From assembly GCF_033568475.1 (NCBI RefSeq), contig NC_133123.1, positions 56,489,522-56,553,521 on the forward strand: a DNA stretch of 64,000 nucleotides. The letters are read 5' to 3'. Positions 61,130 to 64,000 of the stretch are shown piece by piece. The position numbers were made by a program, and so were the translations under genes. Source of the stretch: Henckelia pumila. Taxonomy: Eukaryota; Streptophyta; Magnoliopsida; Lamiales; Gesneriaceae. The notes beneath the pieces were generated by a model, which searched no databases, had not been told where the DNA came from, and worked only from the letters and a program-made list of their open reading frames with translations. The number at the start of each line of letters is the position of its first letter. Positions within the stretch are counted from its first letter, which is position 1.

Positions 61130-61938
61130 GCCCGGGGGGTTCCATGCCCCGGCACCCATTCAAGCCCAAGGCATATATAAGCCCTTGGAATTATATAAGC
61201 CCGGGAGGGTCCTTGCCCCGGCACTCATTCAAGCCCAAGGCAGATATAAGCCCTTGGCATTATATAAGCCCGGGAGGGTTCATGCCCCGGCACTCATTTA
61301 AGCCCAAGACATATATAAGCCCTTGGCATTATGTAAGCCCGGGAGGTCCCAGGCCCCGACACCCATTCAAGCCCAAGGCATATATAAGCCCGGGAGGTTC
61401 CATGCACCGGCACCCATTTAAGCCCAAGGCATATATAAGTCTTTGGCATTATGTAAGCCCGGGAGGTTCCATGCCCCGACACCCATTTAAGCGCAAGGCA
61501 TATATAAGCCCTTGGCCTTATGTAAGCCTGGGAGGTTCCAGGCCCCGGCACCCATTTAAGCCCAAGGCATATATAAGCCCTTGACATTATGTAAGCCCGG
61601 GAGGTTCCAGGACCCGGCATCCATTTAAGCCCAAGGCATATATAAGCCCTTGGCATTATGTAAGCCCGGGAGGTTTCAGGCCCCGGCACCCATTCAAGCC
61701 CAAGGCATATATAAGCCCTTGACATTATGTAAGCCCGGGAGGTTCCAGACCCCGGCACCCATTCAAGCCCAAGACATATATAAGCCCTTGACATTATGTA
61801 AGCCCGGGAGGTTCCAGGCCCCGACACCCATTCAAGCCCAAGGCATATATAAGCCCTTGGCATTATGTAAGCCCGTGAGGTTCCAGGCCCCGGCACCCAT
61901 TCAAGCCCAAGGAATATATAAGCCCTTGGCATTATATA
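61130..61938. repeat. Tandem array, 12 units of 69 bp (one of 51 bp)
   Basis: Units start with GCCCGGG-like text at 61130, 61199, 61268, 61337, 61388, 61457, 61526, 61595, 61664, 61733, 61802 and 61871. Eleven intervals fit 69 bp; the unit at 61337 is 51 bp, an 18 bp deletion. Each unit includes a CCGGCACCCATT phrase and GGCATATATAAGCCC. Because 69 and 51 are multiples of three, frames stay open on both strands for over 150 codons, so these are not evidence of a gene. Tandem arrays in the 3' non-coding part of Tat elements are known and can seed satellites. Confidence 0.93.
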
Positions 61939-64000
61939 TGTAACACCAAGAACTTTTAAAATTTGAATATCATGCCTAAAATTATTTTCAGTATTTATAT
62001 TTTTAATTTCTTGAAGTTAATTGTTTAAGTTTCAGTTAAAGATAGCATTGCTTGACTTATTTGAATTAAATGCCTTGAATTATTTAGTTAGTGAGTTTCT
62101 ATCCCGGCAGGCGACGATGGTGGGCTTCGGTGGTATATTTTCAAGACTTTCGTTTTTAAGATTTTAAGTTAGAGGAAAAAGGGGATTTTGGCCAAAAATG
62201 TGAATTTTGAACTTTTAAGGGGTCAAAAAGCAATTTTATCATTTTCTTGGATTATTTCCTAAACTTTTCATAAAATAGGATTTTATTAAATCCGGGCTAG
62301 TGTAATTTCAATTAAAATATTGAGAGTTGAAATTTTAAACTTAGAAGTTTTAAAGGTGCAAAAGTTTTGAGGTAAAGAGTTGTAATAGTGCTAGTAGCAC
62401 TTTTACAAGTACAAAAGCAACTTTAAAACACTACACACAATACACTCTCATTTATTTCCCTCTAAAATACACATTTACAACCTAAATTAAAAACCCTAGC
62501 CCTTTCCCCTTCAAGTAGCCGCCCCCCCCCCCCTCCTTCCTTGGAGATCCCTCACGGCCGCCTCTACCGCCGCCCCTAGCCGCCGTCCACCACCGTTTCC
62601 ACCATCGGAAAAGCTTCACAAGGAGCTTAGCTTGGAGTTTAGCTAGTGTTCAGCCCTCCATCTTCTTTTATTTTCGAATTTTTGTGGTAAAAAGTGGGAA
62701 GGCAAGTATAAATTGTTCTTGGGCTTTCATTCAAGCAATATCTATCCCCACCCTTAAGTTTCTTTTGCAAAATTTCGAAATGCATGATGTATATGTATGT
62801 AGGGTTCGGTTTTTGCATGATTTAGTGGAGGTAGGGCTGTTTTTTTTAAGTATTGCATTTGAGTTGTGTTTATGTGATTAAATGATGAATTTAGAAGCTA
62901 TGGCATGGATTTTTATGATTGAGTTTGCATAATTTCGAAAATTCAGAAGTGAGGTGCCCTAAATTTTGAAGTTTTGCATGTGTAAGGGCTGGAATTGAAA
63001 TGATGTTGATGCATTTAATTGATTTGCATGAGTCTTGATTGATTACCCAATATTTTGAGGCTTTTGATGCTAAAAATTTGAAGTTTTCGAAATGTGAGGT
63101 GAAAGTGTGGTTGGGTATTGTCCAAGTGCTTGGGAAAAGTCCTAAGTGATGTTATTTGAGGTGTATTGATGTTTGGTATGGGGAAAAATTGAGGAAAGAG
63201 GGTTATGGGGTTGAATTTTTGAGTTAGAGGTAAGTTGGGTGTTGTTGAGTGTGCAGGGCAGTGCTGTTCACGGGGCAGGGCAGGTCTTGGCTGAGGTCTG
63301 GGCAGTGTTAGGGCTGTACCATAGTAAAGTTCATGATGTTGTGGTCGTGTCGGTATAAAATGGGCTTATTTCGGATAAGTTTGGACCAAGTTATGAGTCT
63401 TTTAAGTTTGAGGTGTAGGTGCAGATTTTTCTTTGAAAAAAGGGGCTGTCCAATTTTCTTGTCTTGTCAATTAGCTCGTTTGATCATTTGATGTTACAAC
63501 CTATTCCTAGGGGTAATTTGAAGTGTTTGTTAAGTGTCGGTTCAAGCGGGACAGGTTTTGGTTAAGGCATGACAAAGTTTAGGGTCTTACGGTTCTCTTG
63601 CTCGGGCTAAGTCAAGTTTGAGGGAAATTGTTGAGTGAAGTGTTTCTTTTGTCTTAGAGGCAGCCACTCATCCACCTTACACCCACATTTTTGAGTTGAG
63701 TCTCATGTCTTAAAGGTTGCCTATTCGTGTGCATATGACATGTTCTTGAGTTTCATAAAGTGAAAGGAAGTTTTCTTGTTTTGCATGCTATAAAGAGGTG
63801 TGAGTCGAGTCTTAATGAATGAAAAGGAAAAGAAAGTAAATGTTTTTGAATGAAGTGATTTGTTTGTGACAAAGAAGGGTGTTGCTAGGCCGGGGGATGC
63901 CTCGGTCTACTCACCAAGAGGTTATAGAGGTTTAGGTAGGGAGCAAGAGACATCTTGTTTAACCTTGCCACAGAGGGCAATGTGGGATCGGGAGTAATCT
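61939..64000 (+). mobile_element. Probable LTR of another Gypsy-type element, cut by the window end
   Basis: From TGTAACACCAAGAAC at 61939 the tandem array stops abruptly in mid-unit. The text then resembles a long chromovirus-type LTR: a TG start and a mid-LTR CT-rich leader (62440-62600) with a C run near 62522. Near the end it has GCCGGGGGATGCCTCGGTCTACTCACC-type text. No coding frame is seen. No end, primer site or partner is in view, so the call rests on the start motif and style. Confidence 0.45.

Larger units (their letters stand above)
55397..61938 (+). mobile_element. Decayed Tat-type Ty3/Gypsy retrotransposon
   Basis: In order: a probable 5' LTR, a TGGCGCCGTCTGTGG primer site, gag, protease, RT-RNase H, a second archaeal-type RNase H, integrase, and a long 3' non-coding region made of a tandem array. 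The second RNase H and the array between pol and the 3' LTR are marks of the Tat lineage. The 3' LTR is not seen: at 61939 another LTR-like sequence cuts in. In-frame TAGs, frameshifts and an altered RT active site show that this copy is dead. Confidence 0.88.

Noticed and set aside
61105..61932. Long open frames on both strands (159 and 212 aa) rich in Pro/His or Tyr/Gly
   Set aside because: They are produced by the 69 bp tandem array, whose unit is a multiple of three. There is no gene context, and the amino-acid pattern is only the repeat.

Overview
This 64 kb window is plant nuclear DNA. It is AT-rich and has spliced genes with GT-AG introns, a LONELY GUY (LOG) cytokinin gene, a DUF630/DUF632 gene, and dense nested LTR retrotransposons of the plant Copia and Ty3/Gypsy (chromovirus and Tat) types. 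Gene content and dispersed repeats suggest a eudicot, perhaps an asterid, but the species cannot be fixed from the sequence.

Layout. (1) 1-20304: a ~554 bp tandem repeat whose first copy was split by a 19.2 kb Copia element (423-19610, minus strand, perfect 5 bp target duplication GTATT). The Copia integrase was later hit by a Gypsy element now reduced to a solo LTR (4518-13594, duplication CACAA). That solo LTR was in turn hit by a complete but decayed Gypsy element (5981-12998, duplication GTATG). (2) 20918-30039: a young chromovirus-type Gypsy element on the minus strand with an uninterrupted 1527-aa gag-pol frame. It lacks a target duplication and its LTRs differ by a 342 bp block. (3) 30040-37500: AT-rich intergenic DNA. 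It holds a Mutator-type inverted-repeat element with a 9 bp duplication, which carries a 590 bp TRIM (miniature LTR retrotransposon), plus several MITE-like repeats. (4) 37622-39341: a seven-exon LOG-like gene (plus strand, 238 aa by my splice model). (5) 43155-47606: a four-exon DUF630/DUF632 gene (minus strand, 825 aa). (6) 47.6-55.4 kb: AT-rich intergenic DNA with a SINE-like insertion flanked by an 11 bp duplication. (7) ~55397-61938: a decayed Tat-type Gypsy element (plus strand) ending in a 12-copy, 69 bp tandem array. (8) 61939-64000: the start of another LTR-like sequence cut by the window edge.

Only the two host genes look functional as cellular genes. LOG proteins make active cytokinin bases; DUF630/632 proteins are plant-specific, N-myristoylation-type proteins linked in the literature to nitrate signalling and leaf shape. 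The 1527-aa gag-pol is the only transposon frame that is open end to end, and its protease motif has a suspicious substitution. I found no CRISPR, phage, operon or other prokaryotic system. The most unusual material is structural: palindrome arrays inside two unrelated LTRs, the nested insertions with readable target duplications, and the recombinant look of the young Gypsy element. I call no tRNA, rRNA or miRNA gene.
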